Below, piece after piece: positions 36,091-45,027 of a DNA stretch of 64,000 bases (its first letter is position 1; each line of letters starts with the position of its first letter). The DNA is from Coprobacter fastidiosus. GTDB lineage: Bacteria; Bacteroidota; Bacteroidia; Bacteroidales; Coprobacteraceae. Location: contig NZ_AP028032.1 in assembly GCF_030296935.1 (NCBI RefSeq), forward strand, positions 3,100,001 to 3,164,000, read 5' to 3'. The notes under the pieces are model-generated. The model did not search any database, had not been told where the DNA came from, and was given only the letters and a program-made list of their open reading frames with translations. Both the position numbers and the translations under genes were made by a program.

Positions 36091-37800
36091 TTAATATTTT
36101 TCAGTACTGTTTAATAAAATATCGGTAACGCATCCGCCTGCAGGAATCATGGGGAATACCATGCCTTCTTCTTCTACAGCGACATTTAATAAGTATGCTC
36201 CTTTGTGGGCGATCATTTCGGCAATGGCTTCGTCTAATTGAGAACGGTCTGTAACATCGCGTCCTTTGATGCCGTATGCGGCTGCTATAGCCTTGAAATC
36301 AGGATTAAGCATGTGCGTTTCGGAATATCTTTTTTCGAAAAACAATTCTTGCCATTGGCGTACCATGCCTAGGAAATTATTATTTAAGATGATGATCTTT
36401 ATATCTGTCCCTGTTTGCATGACTGTACCTAACTCTTGAATGGTCATCTGAATGCCTCCGTCTCCGGTAAAAAAACAAACGGTACGTTCGGGTGCTCCCA
36501 TTTTAGCTCCAATGGCTGCAGGAAGACCGAATCCCATAGTTCCTAAACCTCCGGATGTAACAATGCTTCGCGTACGAGTATAATTAAAATATCGTGCTCC
36601 CATCATTTGGTTTTGTCCTACATCGGTAACCAGAATGGCGTTGTTGCCTGTTGCTTCAGAAATCTTTCGGACTACTTCACCCATTTTTAAAGCTCCGTTT
36701 TCGGGATATACTTCCGGACGGACGACTTTTTCATATTCGGTTTTCTCACAGATTTCAAATTCCGATAGCCATTCGGTATGTTTATTTATATTAACTTTGT
36801 CGAGCAGTGCCGAAAGTGTGGATTTTGCATCCCCTAATACAGTGACATCTGCATGAACATTTTTGTTGAATTCTGAGGGATCTATATCGAAATGGATCAC
36901 CTTTGCTTGTTTCGCATATGTGTCTAAACCTCCGGTTACCCGATCGTCGAAACGCATTCCTACAGCAATGAGAAGATCACATTCATTGGTTTTTATATTC
37001 GGACCGATATTCCCATGCATTCCCAACATCCCTTTATTTAGACGATGGGCGGTCGGTATTGCGGACAGTCCTAATAATGTGCAGCCTGCAGGAATGTCGG
37101 CTTTTTCCATTAATCTCAATATTTCATTTTCGGCATGGCTCAAGATGACACCTTGCCCTATCAGAAGCAGAGGCCTTTTTGACTGATTGATTAATGTTGC
37201 CGCACGGTTTATTTCCTCTTTGTTAATTGGGGGATAGGGATTGTAGCTTCGTATGAAATTGCATTTTTGATAATGAAATTCAGCTGTTCCTACTTGCGCA
37301 TCTTTGGTGAAGTCCAGTACTACAGGCCCTGGACGTCCCGAACGGGCAATATAGAAAGCTCTTGCTACGGCCCAAGGAATATCTTCGGTACGGCGTATTT
37401 GATAACTCCATTTGGTAACCGGTTGAGTAATTCCTACGACATCGGTTTCCTGGAAAGCGTCAGTACCTAATAGTGAGGAACTGATTTGTCCGGTAATAAC
37501 AACCATGGGAGTGCTGTCTACCATGGCATCGGCTACTCCTGTAATGATATTTGTTGCTGCCGGACCAGAAGTTACCAACACTACACCTGTTTCACCGGAT
37601 ACTCGGGCAAAGCCTTGAGCTGCATGAGTCGCCCCTTGTTCATGTCTTACCAAGACATGTTTTAGCCTGTCTTTGTAATTGTGCATACAATCAAAAACCG
37701 GCATGATAGCTCCTCCGGGATAGCCGTAGATCAATTTTACATTTTCTTCTAATAAAGAACGGATCAAAGCTTCTGATCCTGATATTTTATCTGTTGCCAT
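36091..37800 (-). CDS. ilvB: Acetolactate synthase, large (catalytic) subunit
   Basis: The 569-residue ThDP enzyme has the ThDP-activating Glu in HVLVRHEQGATHAAQGFAR, the FAD/intersubunit motif GMLGMHGN, and the ThDP-binding motif GDGGIQMTIQELGT..IIILNNNFLGMVRQWQ. It condenses pyruvate with pyruvate or 2-oxobutyrate, the first common step of branched-chain amino acid synthesis. It lies 30 bp downstream of ilvD. Confidence 0.97.
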   Translation of the reverse strand: MATDKISGSEALIRSLLEENVKLIYGYPGGAIMPVFDCMHNYKDRLKHVLVRHEQGATHAAQGFARVSGETGVVLVTSGPAATNIITGVADAMVDSTPMVVITGQISSSLLGTDAFQETDVVGITQPVTKWSYQIRRTEDIPWAVARAFYIARSGRPGPVVLDFTKDAQVGTAEFHYQKCNFIRSYNPYPPINKEEINRAATLINQSKRPLLLIGQGVILSHAENEILRLMEKADIPAGCTLLGLSAIPTAHRLNKGMLGMHGNIGPNIKTNECDLLIAVGMRFDDRVTGGLDTYAKQAKVIHFDIDPSEFNKNVHADVTVLGDAKSTLSALLDKVNINKHTEWLSEFEICEKTEYEKVVRPEVYPENGALKMGEVVRKISEATGNNAILVTDVGQNQMMGARYFNYTRTRSIVTSGGLGTMGFGLPAAIGAKMGAPERTVCFFTGDGGIQMTIQELGTVMQTGTDIKIIILNNNFLGMVRQWQELFFEKRYSETHMLNPDFKAIAAAYGIKGRDVTDRSQLDEAIAEMIAHKGAYLLNVAVEEEGMVFPMIPAGGCVTDILLNSTEKY

Positions 37801-37830
37801 ATAAATATTTTCTGCAAAAAACTATTGCTT

Positions 37831-39660
37831 TTATTCTATAATACGTACCGCTCCTTTATCGGCCGAGCTAACCATAGCTGCATATGCTTTTAATGCTTTA
37901 GAGATATTCCGTTCTCGCTTTGCCGGAGTAAAAGCTTTTTTCCCTCGAGCTTCTTCTGCAGAGCGGCGTTCGGCTAATTGCTCGTCACTTAGTTTGACAT
38001 TGATCGTACGTTTCGGGATATCGATTTCGATAATATCTCCATCCTTGACAAGTCCGATATTTCCTCCGGCTGCCGCTTCTGGAGAAATGTGTCCTATCGA
38101 TAATCCTGATGTTCCTCCGGAGAAACGTCCGTCGGTGATCAGAGCGCATTCTTTTCCTAAATGTCTAGACTTTATGTAAGAGGTCGGATATAGCATCTCT
38201 TGCATGCCGGGTCCACCTTTCGGACCTTCATAAGTGATGACGACAACATCACCTTTTTCGACATCACCCTTTAAAATTCCTTTGCAGGCCTCTTCCTGTG
38301 ATTCGAATACTTTGGCTTTCCCGGTAAAGTGAAATATGCTTTCATCTACTCCGGCTGTTTTTACAACACATCCGTCAATTGCAATGTTCCCTTTGAGTAC
38401 AGCAAGACCTCCGTCTTTTACGTATGCGTGTTCAAAATCCCGAATGCATCCGTTGATGCGGTCATTGTCTAAAGAGTCATACCGGTTGTCTTGAGACCCC
38501 ATTTTGAGATTATATTTGTTACCGGGTGCGCTTTTCCATAGTTCGGCAGCTTCTTCTGTGTATTCTGACCCGTCGATGGCATATCGGGCGATTGCCTGTT
38601 CCAAAGTCAGACCATCGACTCGATGCACATGGGTGTCCAATAATCCCTGTTTTGCTAATAAACTCATAATGGATAGAATGCCGCCGGCACGATTTACATC
38701 CTGAATATGATAATGTGAGTTGGGAGCGACTTTGCAAAGTACGGGTGATTTGCGAGATAGACGATCTATATCGTCCATTGTAAAATTGACACCGGCTTCT
38801 TGAGCTATCGCTAATAGATGTAGTACTGTATTAGTAGATCCTCCCATAGCAATATCGAGAGTCATAGCATTAAGGAATGCATTGCGTGTGGCTATGCTGC
38901 GGGGTAGTACCGATTCGTCTCCATCTCGGTAATATTTGTAACAGTTCTCAACGATCTGCGCTGCTGCTTTGATAAATAATTTTTCTCTGTTGACATGGGT
39001 AGCGACAATAGTGCCGTTACCGGGAAGTGCCAGACCTATGGCTTCGTTCAGACTGTTCATGGAGTTTGCCGTAAACATCCCAGAACATGAACCGCAAGTC
39101 GGGCAAGCAGTACGTTCTACTTCAGCAACTTGCTTATCACTTATAGTTTCGTCTGCCGATTCTATCATCGCGTCGATAAGGTCAAGAGAACGCCCGTTTA
39201 GGTTACCGGCTTCCATAGGGCCTCCGGATACGAATATTGTCGGGATATTAAGCCGCATGCTTGCCATTAACATACCCGGGGTGATTTTGTCGCAATTACT
39301 GATGCAAACCATTGCATCTGCCTTGTGGGCGTTTACCATATATTCGACACTATCGGCGATAAGATCACGAGAAGGGAGAGAATATAACATACCGTCATGT
39401 CCCATAGCAATACCGTCATCGATCGCTATTGTATTGAATTCGGCTGCAAAGCAGCCTGATTTTTCAATCTCTGTTTTGATTTTTTGTCCGATTTCATGCA
39501 AATGTACATGTCCCGGGACAAATTGTGTAAACGAATTAACAATAGCGATAATGGGTTTTCCTATCTGATCTTCTTTCATCCCGTTGGCCCGCCATAATGC
39601 TCTTGCTCCGGCCATTCGGCGTCCTTGTGTGCTGGTTGCACTATGCAATTGATGTTTCAT
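37831..39660 (-). CDS. ilvD: Dihydroxy-acid dehydratase
   Basis: The 609-residue Fe-S enzyme makes the 2-oxo acids of valine and isoleucine. Cluster cysteines lie in [11 protein letters not shown] and [17 protein letters not shown]. The motif [23 protein letters not shown] is diagnostic of IlvD/Edd. It is the first structural gene behind the attenuator (stem ends 22 nt before its ATG). Confidence 0.97.
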   Translation of the reverse strand: MKHQLHSATSTQGRRMAGARALWRANGMKEDQIGKPIIAIVNSFTQFVPGHVHLHEIGQKIKTEIEKSGCFAAEFNTIAIDDGIAMGHDGMLYSLPSRDLIADSVEYMVNAHKADAMVCISNCDKITPGMLMASMRLNIPTIFVSGGPMEAGNLNGRSLDLIDAMIESADETISDKQVAEVERTACPTCGSCSGMFTANSMNSLNEAIGLALPGNGTIVATHVNREKLFIKAAAQIVENCYKYYRDGDESVLPRSIATRNAFLNAMTLDIAMGGSTNTVLHLLAIAQEAGVNFTMDDIDRLSRKSPVLCKVAPNSHYHIQDVNRAGGILSIMSLLAKQGLLDTHVHRVDGLTLEQAIARYAIDGSEYTEEAAELWKSAPGNKYNLKMGSQDNRYDSLDNDRINGCIRDFEHAYVKDGGLAVLKGNIAIDGCVVKTAGVDESIFHFTGKAKVFESQEEACKGILKGDVEKGDVVVITYEGPKGGPGMQEMLYPTSYIKSRHLGKECALITDGRFSGGTSGLSIGHISPEAAAGGNIGLVKDGDIIEIDIPKRTINVKLSDEQLAERRSAEEARGKKAFTPAKRERNISKALKAYAAMVSSADKGAVRIIE

Positions 39661-39681
39661 TATTCTTATCGTTTTATATAC

Positions 39682-39718
39682 AAAAAGACCTTTCTACTAT
39701 ATGAAGAAAGGTCTTTTT
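39682..39718 (-). terminator. ilv attenuator terminator hairpin
   Basis: On the minus-strand RNA, AAAAAGACCTTTCT (39718-39705) pairs perfectly over 14 bp with AGAAAGGTCTTTTT (39695-39682) around a 9-nt loop, ending in a U run. It lies between the leader ORF and ilvD. Confidence 0.9.
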
Positions 39719-39768
39719 ACTTTATTTTATTTATGCTATTCACATAAAGTAACTACATACCTTTCTTC
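39703..39768 (-). promoter_or_regulatory. ilv antiterminator hairpin
   Basis: On the RNA, GAAGAAAGGT (39768-39759), starting 2 nt after the leader stop codon, is exactly complementary to ACCTTTCTTC (39712-39703). Inside, TTACTTTAT (39752-39744) pairs with ATAAAGTAA (39725-39717). This 10 + 9 bp structure uses the 5' arm of the terminator, so the two folds exclude each other. A ribosome at the leader stop would cover the first arm and let the terminator form. Confidence 0.85.
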
Positions 39769-39770
39769 TT

Positions 39771-39842
39771 TCACTCCCACACGACGACATCGAGTAGAGA
39801 TAAACCAAGAAGGTTAATGATATGTAGAATAATACTAATCAT
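39771..39842 (-). CDS. ilv operon leader peptide rich in Ile, Leu and Val
   Basis: A 23-codon ORF with ATG at 39842-39840 and TGA at 39773-39771. Ile occurs at 2, 4, 5, 8 and 9; Leu at 6, 11, 12, 14, 16 and 17; Val at 19-21, so 14 of 23 residues are the three products of the pathway. It follows the promoter by about 35 nt and precedes the alternative hairpins and ilvD. This is the layout of ribosome-mediated attenuation: low charged tRNA for any of the three amino acids stalls the ribosome and favours the antiterminator. No Shine-Dalgarno sequence is evident, as usual in Bacteroidetes. Confidence 0.85.
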   Translation of the reverse strand: MISIILHIINLLGLSLLDVVVWE

Positions 39843-39882
39843 AATCGTTATTTGTATTACATTGTCATTTTGTATTACGATG

Positions 39883-39913
39883 CAAAGGTATAGCTTTCAT
39901 TTTATATTCCAAA
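39883..39913 (-). promoter_or_regulatory. Promoter of the ilv operon
   Basis: Minus strand TTTG (39910-39913), 19-nt spacer, TACCTTTG (39883-39890): full consensus match. The transcript start is expected near 39876, giving a leader of about 215 nt. Confidence 0.85.
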
Positions 39914-40078
39914 TAAAATAGTAGAAAAAAAACATTGATAGTAAAAAAATATCATATATAGTCCTGTTTTAATGATAAATTATTATAAAACAAAGAACGA
40001 TGAATTTTAAATTTAGTATTGGACTAAATAATTGAAAACTATGTTTTATTGTTGATAACATAATTTTGAGTTGTTAAT

Positions 40079-40110
40079 TTTGTGCATAAAACAATATTTC
40101 TGTACGTTTG
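40079..40110 (+). promoter_or_regulatory. Promoter of the second TamL-type gene
   Basis: TTTG (40079-40082), 20-nt spacer, TACGTTTG (40103-40110), about 47 nt before the ATG. Confidence 0.75.
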
Positions 40111-40156
40111 TAAAGAGATTCTGAAATTACATCTGCTCCTCGGATAAGGTAAAAAT

Positions 40157-42478
40157 ATGAGATACTTCCGCTTTTTATTTTGTTTGTTCGGTTTATTGCT
40201 GGTTGCATCTTGCAATACGACTCGGCATGTAGGAGAGGGGCAATATCTTTTGAATAAGGTGAGTGTAACTTCTGATAATAAGAATGTGAAATCATCGGAG
40301 TTAAAATCGTATGTAAGGCAAGAACCTAATCATAAAACTTTTGGTTTAGTTGGGCTTCCTTTGTTTTTCTATAATCTTTCAGGAGACAAAGATACTCGTT
40401 GGAATCGGTGGCTGAGAAAAGTCGGGACACCGCCGGTGATTTATGATCCTGACTTGACAGAGAAGTCACGTTTAGAGATTACGAAAGCATTACGTAACCG
40501 AGGATATGAAAATGCCGTGGTGACGGTAGATACTATTGCCCGGAAAAAAAAGATGAAAGTCCGTTACCAGGTTAAGCCGGGAAAACCATATCATATTGAA
40601 AATATAACTTATAATATTCCTAATGATAGCATTGCCCGTATTATATTAGCTGATACTTCGGCTTTTCTATTGAAGAAAGGGGCTATTTTTGATCGGAACT
40701 TGTTGGAGCAGGAACGTCAGCGTATTTCTACGTTGTTAAGAAACAGGGGATATTATGCTTTTAATAAAGAATATATTACCTATACGGCTGATACGACGTC
40801 TCGAAATTATGAAGTGGATCTGGAACTGAATCTTATGCCTCCTTTGTTGCAGGATACCACTCGTTCGGATATGGTATTCAGCAAGCATGAAGTATATCAT
40901 ATCCGGAATGTCTATTTTATGACCGATTATAACCCGATGAATATCGAGCAAGATTTACGTTTCAATGTAAAAGATACGGTCGATTATAAGGGCTTCAGGA
41001 TATTTTATGGGAATAAAAAATACTTGACGCCTGCAACTTTAGTGGAAAATTGTTATATACGTCCCGGAATGCGTTACAGTAATAGGGCGGTCGATAACAC
41101 ATTTTCTGCATTTGGTCGTCTTCGGGTAGTAAAATATGTCAATATACAATTTCACCCTCTCAATATTGACGGAGATCCTGTATTGGATTGTTATATTTTG
41201 TTGACCGAAGGCAAGCCTCAGACGATCTCTGTAGATGTTGAAGGTACTAATTCGGCAGGAGATCTGGGTTTTGCGCTTGGTTTGACGCATCAGCATCGGA
41301 ACATGTTTCACGGGTCGGAAACATTTACGACCAAATTAAGAGCAGCTTACGAAAGCCTTTCGGGGGATTTGGGAGGGCTTTTGAACGATAATTACCTTGA
41401 GTTGGGTGCGGAAGTCGGAATTTCATTTCCGAAGTTCCTTTTCCCTTTTGTTAGTCCGACGGTACGTCGGCGTATGCGTGCGACAACCGAATTCACATTG
41501 AATTTCAACTATCAGCAACGTCCCGAATATACTCGGGTAATTGCAGGTGGCGGATGGAATTATAAATGGTATAGTCATAATAATATGTATCGGCATCATC
41601 TCGACTTGGTAGATATCAGTTATATTTATTTGCCGAAAACGACCGAGCGGTTTATCAGTAATCTTGATAGTATTGCTTCGAGTAATCCTTTGTTGAGGTA
41701 TAGCTACGAGAACCATTTTATTATGCGTTCTTCCTATGTTTTTTATCAATCAAACTTGAGGCCGGGAGTAAAGAAAGTTTCCGGAAATATTTACACTTTA
41801 CGAGCTGCGGGAGAGATAGCCGGTAACTTGTTGTATGGTATATCTAAACTTACTAGACATAAGCCGGGAGAATATGGAGAATACAGTATATTGGGAATTC
41901 GTTATGCGCAGTATGCAAAAGCCGACTTGGATTATGCTTATACTATTTTGTTGAATGAGCGTAATTCGCTGGCATTGCATGTAGGGGCAGGAATCGCAGT
42001 TCCTTATGGAAATTCTGAGATGGTACCGTTTGAAAAGCGTTATTTTTCGGGGGGAGCTAATAGTGTGAGAGGTTGGTCGGTCCGAGGTCTTGGCCCGGGA
42101 CGTTACAGAGGAACGAATCCTATGACGGATTTTATGAATCAATGCGGGGATATTCGATTAGATATGAATGCAGAATATCGCAGTAAATTGATTTGGAAAC
42201 TTGAACTGGCTGCATTTTTAGATGCCGGGAATATTTGGACAATACGTAATTATCCGTCACAACCCGGAGGTAAATTTCAATTGAAATCTTTTTATAAGGA
42301 GATTGCGATGGCTTATGGCTTAGGTATGAGACTAGATTTTAACTATTTTATTTTACGCCTTGATTTGGGGATGAAGTTGTATGATCCTTCAGTTGTGAAT
42401 AAAAGTAAGTGGGTGATTTCTTATCAAAATTTTAATCGGGATGCGACATTGCATTTTGCTGTAGGATATCCCTTCTGA
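40157..42478 (+). CDS. Second TamL-type Omp85 lipoprotein
   Basis: The 773-residue protein is a paralogue in layout of the TamL at 21022-23337. It has a lipoprotein signal with Cys19 (GLLLVASC|NTTRHVGEGQYLL), POTRA-like repeats (KSRLEITKALRNRGYENAVV and QERQRISTLLRNRGYYAFNKEYI) and a C-terminal barrel with the lid-lock motif SVRGWSVRGLGPGRYRG and terminal Phe. It is a single gene, divergent from ilv, and has no TamB beside it. It may work with the distant TamB or insert a separate set of outer-membrane proteins. Confidence 0.88.
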   Translation: MRYFRFLFCLFGLLLVASCNTTRHVGEGQYLLNKVSVTSDNKNVKSSELKSYVRQEPNHKTFGLVGLPLFFYNLSGDKDTRWNRWLRKVGTPPVIYDPDLTEKSRLEITKALRNRGYENAVVTVDTIARKKKMKVRYQVKPGKPYHIENITYNIPNDSIARIILADTSAFLLKKGAIFDRNLLEQERQRISTLLRNRGYYAFNKEYITYTADTTSRNYEVDLELNLMPPLLQDTTRSDMVFSKHEVYHIRNVYFMTDYNPMNIEQDLRFNVKDTVDYKGFRIFYGNKKYLTPATLVENCYIRPGMRYSNRAVDNTFSAFGRLRVVKYVNIQFHPLNIDGDPVLDCYILLTEGKPQTISVDVEGTNSAGDLGFALGLTHQHRNMFHGSETFTTKLRAAYESLSGDLGGLLNDNYLELGAEVGISFPKFLFPFVSPTVRRRMRATTEFTLNFNYQQRPEYTRVIAGGGWNYKWYSHNNMYRHHLDLVDISYIYLPKTTERFISNLDSIASSNPLLRYSYENHFIMRSSYVFYQSNLRPGVKKVSGNIYTLRAAGEIAGNLLYGISKLTRHKPGEYGEYSILGIRYAQYAKADLDYAYTILLNERNSLALHVGAGIAVPYGNSEMVPFEKRYFSGGANSVRGWSVRGLGPGRYRGTNPMTDFMNQCGDIRLDMNAEYRSKLIWKLELAAFLDAGNIWTIRNYPSQPGGKFQLKSFYKEIAMAYGLGMRLDFNYFILRLDLGMKLYDPSVVNKSKWVISYQNFNRDATLHFAVGYPF

Positions 42479-42507
42479 TGGTTGTATATAAAAATACATT
42501 TGTCATA

Positions 42508-42538
42508 TTTGGAAATCCGATAAAAAATATTACCTTTG
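42508..42538 (+). promoter_or_regulatory. Promoter of tRNA-Arg
   Basis: TTTG (42508-42511), 19-nt spacer, TACCTTTG (42531-42538), 27 nt before the mature tRNA. Confidence 0.85.
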
Positions 42539-42565
42539 CATCGCTTTTGAATAAAAAGTAAGGCC

Positions 42566-42639
42566 GGTCGGGTAGCTCAGCTGGATAGAGCAACAGCCTT
42601 CTAAGCTGTGGGTCCTGGGTTCGAATCCCAGCCCGATCA
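42566..42639 (+). tRNA. tRNA-Arg (anticodon TCT)
   Basis: 74 nt that fold as a cloverleaf. The acceptor stem GGTCGGG / CCCGATC (one G-U), D arm GCTC..GAGC, anticodon stem ACAGC/GCTGT with loop CTTCTAA (anticodon TCT, decoding AGA), and T arm CTGGG TTCGAAT CCCAG are all present. The CCA end is not encoded. Confidence 0.97.
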
Positions 42640-42642
42640 CCG

Positions 42643-42684
42643 AAATAATAAGCAGTTAGTCGAATGATTAACTGCTTATTATTT
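42643..42684 (+). terminator. Terminator of tRNA-Arg
   Basis: A 16-bp perfect stem (42643-42658 with 42669-42684) lies 3 nt after the tRNA. Confidence 0.85.
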
Positions 42685-42732
42685 ATATGTTTTCTTGCAA
42701 TTCTTTGTTTTGGACTGGATTTGCTATCACAG

Positions 42733-43088
42733 TTAAAACTTGATGAATGGCAATAATAAGTGTAGATCTGTCAATTTTTTTACTTTTACAGGTAGTGAAT
42801 TACTGATACTATATTTAATATTTTCTATACTTACAGGAATGGCATTATCAAAACTTGATTCCCCTTTTATCGGTATTGCCGATTTTACAGATTCTATTTT
42901 GACGGGAATTTCAGTATTGTGTAATTAACACCGGTGATACGAACGTCAACGCCTCCATCGTTTAATTGTTTTAATGTTGTAGAAGCGGCTCTAAGGGTAG
43001 GAATTACTCCATTATTTTTGAAAATCAGAGTGATTAGACAAATAGCAATAATAGTTAAAGTACTTTTGGTATATAAATTTATTTTCAT
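42733..43088 (-). pseudogene. Small membrane-anchored protein gene broken by a frameshift
   Basis: From the ATG at 43088 the frame encodes a signal anchor (YTKSTLTIIAICLITLIFKN) and then GGVDVRITGVN, a layout seen in small Bacteroidales proteins of unknown function. It then goes out of frame near 42917-42924 and stops at 42894. A second frame picks up immediately (NTEIPVKIESVKSAIPIK, then DNAIPVSIENIKYSISNSLPVKVKK) and runs to a TAA at 42733-42735. The joined product would be about 115 residues with a repeated I-P-V-x-I pattern. There is no slippery run at the junction, so a mutation or sequence error is likelier than programmed shifting. Confidence 0.7.
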
Positions 43089-43516
43089 AAAAGTAGAATT
43101 TAAATAGTTGTTTTATAAGCTTGTTTTTTATTAAAATTAAATATAATCTTTTTATATTAAAAAATAATGATACTATTTTTTTATATTGAGCTTTTAGTAT
43201 TGAAAATTTTACTTTTCTGTTTTCTTTTTTTAAGAAAGTCTGTATAGGTTTTTTTGTATAAATTATGAATATCTGTTCATTTGTATTCTAATTGGAATTG
43301 TTTTTGCTGTAAAAAACACTTTTGTTTATATTAGATTTAATATAAATATTCTTAAATTGTTATTAATAAGGAATTTATCCTATTTCATGTCTGAATATTT
43401 ATTGTTTGTATAATTAAAAATTTTTTTCTGTATTAAAAAAATGTATTTTTGTTCATTATAATATCGAATACACAGATATAAACATTATTTGGACTAAATC
43501 ATTTAAAATTGTAATT
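43089..43516. other. Very AT-rich intergenic region
   Basis: About 430 bp with no gene. A -7-like TATTTTTG (43444-43451) may serve the DUF975 gene. Nothing else is recognisable. Confidence 0.5.
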
Positions 43517-44140
43517 ATGGAATCATTTAAATCTTCTATTTTTAAAGACAAAGCTTTGAAAGCTCTTTCGGGGAAATGGAAGCCATCTGTTATTGTTTCG
43601 CTTGTGACTATGCTTATCATAGGGGGAAGTATTGCATTACAGCACGTTTCAGTGCTGTTATATTATGCTGTTTTTGTGCTTTTTGGAAGTATAGTTTCTA
43701 TCGGGTGTACGTATGTCTTTCTTGATTTGTATCGTGATAAAAAAGAGCCTCGAGTTGCCGATCTCTTTACTCCTTTTCGACAATACGGACGTATTGTTAC
43801 CTGTTATATTCAGGTGCTAATGTTTATTATATTATGGTCGTTGCTTTTGTTTGTTCCGGGAATAATAAAGGGATTATCTTACTCAATGTCTTATTTTATA
43901 TTGAAGGACCGTCCGGAACTATCTCCGGCAGAAGCCATAAAAGAAAGTATGCGCTTGATGAACGGTCATAAAGCCGATTTGTTTATTTTACAGTTGAGTT
44001 TTATTGGGTGGGCAATACTTGGTCTCATTACCGTTATCGGATTTATCTGGGTTATTCCTTATATAAATACCTCTATTGCCGCATTCTATGAACAGTTGAG
44101 GAATAAAGATACTGGGTCTTTGAATACTGTTACAGAATAA
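43517..44140 (+). CDS. DUF975 family membrane protein
   Basis: The 207-residue integral membrane protein has about five hydrophobic segments. The family signature is in the middle and C-terminal half: FVPGIIKGLSYSMSYFILKDRPELSPAEAIKESMRLMNGHKADLFILQLSFIGWAIL (read here as its PGIIKGLSYSMSYF and GHKADLFILQLSFIGW motifs). The family is widespread in Firmicutes and Bacteroidetes; its function is unknown. Single gene, with a strong bidirectional hairpin downstream. Confidence 0.88.
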   Translation: MESFKSSIFKDKALKALSGKWKPSVIVSLVTMLIIGGSIALQHVSVLLYYAVFVLFGSIVSIGCTYVFLDLYRDKKEPRVADLFTPFRQYGRIVTCYIQVLMFIILWSLLLFVPGIIKGLSYSMSYFILKDRPELSPAEAIKESMRLMNGHKADLFILQLSFIGWAILGLITVIGFIWVIPYINTSIAAFYEQLRNKDTGSLNTVTE

Positions 44141-44163
44141 AATAAAATTGAAAAATGGTCAAA

Positions 44164-44213
44164 AATAATGGTCCTCAAAAAGTTCTCTATTTAGCTTTTT
44201 GAGGACCATTATT
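44164..44213. terminator. Bidirectional terminator, DUF975 gene and hydrolase operon
   Basis: A 19-bp perfect stem (44164-44182 with 44195-44213) lies between the convergent units. Confidence 0.9.
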
Positions 44214-44247
44214 AAAATTTGCCATATTTGTTTGCATCAGAAAATGC

Positions 44248-45027
44248 TTATTTTGTGTATTTGAGAATAAAATTGACAATGGGTGTCGGATCTGTCAAAC
44301 TGTGTGGATGGTGTCCGCAACCGAGTTTTGTGATTACTCTAACTGTACCTCCCAGTTCTAAGTAACGTTTTCTGATAATATCCATGTGCTGTTCGAAGGG
44401 TACAGCTTCATCGCTGTCACCGCAAACGCTGATAATCGGAATATTTGCCTCTGCCAAAGCTTTGAGCCTGTAAATAGATTTTCCTTTATCTTCAGTCATT
44501 TGATTGTCTTTTAAATTCCATTCCTTCAATACATCGTTCCATAATTTTTTATTGTCTCTTCCAGGCCATAAAAAAAGATCACATAAAGGTGCATCGACAT
44601 ACAGACATGCTACTCGGTCGGTATTTTGTGCAGCCCAGTTGAACGCAAAGAATCCTCCTCTGCTGAACCCCTCGACGGTTACTTTGGAGGAAAGTTGATA
44701 AAAATCTCTCATATAGTTGCAAAATTCAGTTCCTAACTTTACGGCATGAGGACTTCCGTATAAATGAGTGAGATCATAATAGGCGACATGAAACCCTTTT
44801 GCTAACAGAGCAATATCTACGCTGGGAAATGCTGCGAAAAACGCCGGTCGCCATATCCAAGGATTTCCCGGAGCAGCTTTTTGGGGAACTACTACGATGG
44901 CGTTACGGTTTTTAAATTTGAAATCATATCGATCATATCGCTCCCATTTGCTTTTTATTCCGGGAAAAGCTTGCAGAGTCATGGTATTGCTTTTCATTTT
45001 TGATGCTTTCATAAACTGTTTCTGCAA
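44248..45027 (-). CDS. Alpha/beta hydrolase
   Basis: At most 259 residues; the true start may be the internal Met at 44982. An alpha/beta hydrolase fold is shown by the nucleophile elbow VEGFSRGGFF (Ser in G-x-S-x-G), the acid residue in SVCGDSDEAVPFEQH, and the His in GCGHHPHSLTDP. No signal peptide is evident, so it should be cytoplasmic unless an upstream signal was missed. It overlaps the end of the SGNH gene upstream by up to 95 bp, so the three hydrolases are one operon. The substrate is unknown; company suggests sugar esters. Confidence 0.85.
   Translation of the reverse strand: MQKQFMKASKMKSNTMTLQAFPGIKSKWERYDRYDFKFKNRNAIVVVPQKAAPGNPWIWRPAFFAAFPSVDIALLAKGFHVAYYDLTHLYGSPHAVKLGTEFCNYMRDFYQLSSKVTVEGFSRGGFFAFNWAAQNTDRVACLYVDAPLCDLFLWPGRDNKKLWNDVLKEWNLKDNQMTEDKGKSIYRLKALAEANIPIISVCGDSDEAVPFEQHMDIIRKRYLELGGTVRVITKLGCGHHPHSLTDPTPIVNFILKYTK

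Noticed and set aside
38969-39568. Plus-strand ORF of 199 codons inside ilvD
   Set aside because: ilvD has all its cluster cysteines in this stretch on the minus strand.
39841-39880. A riboswitch in the ilv leader
   Set aside because: The space before the leader ORF is too short for an aptamer, and the peptide with alternative hairpins explains the leader.
42740-42928. Plus-strand ORF of 62 codons after tRNA-Arg
   Set aside because: It is the shadow of the second frame of the frameshifted minus-strand gene, whose I-P-V-x-I pattern is clearly the coding one; a terminator also lies before it.
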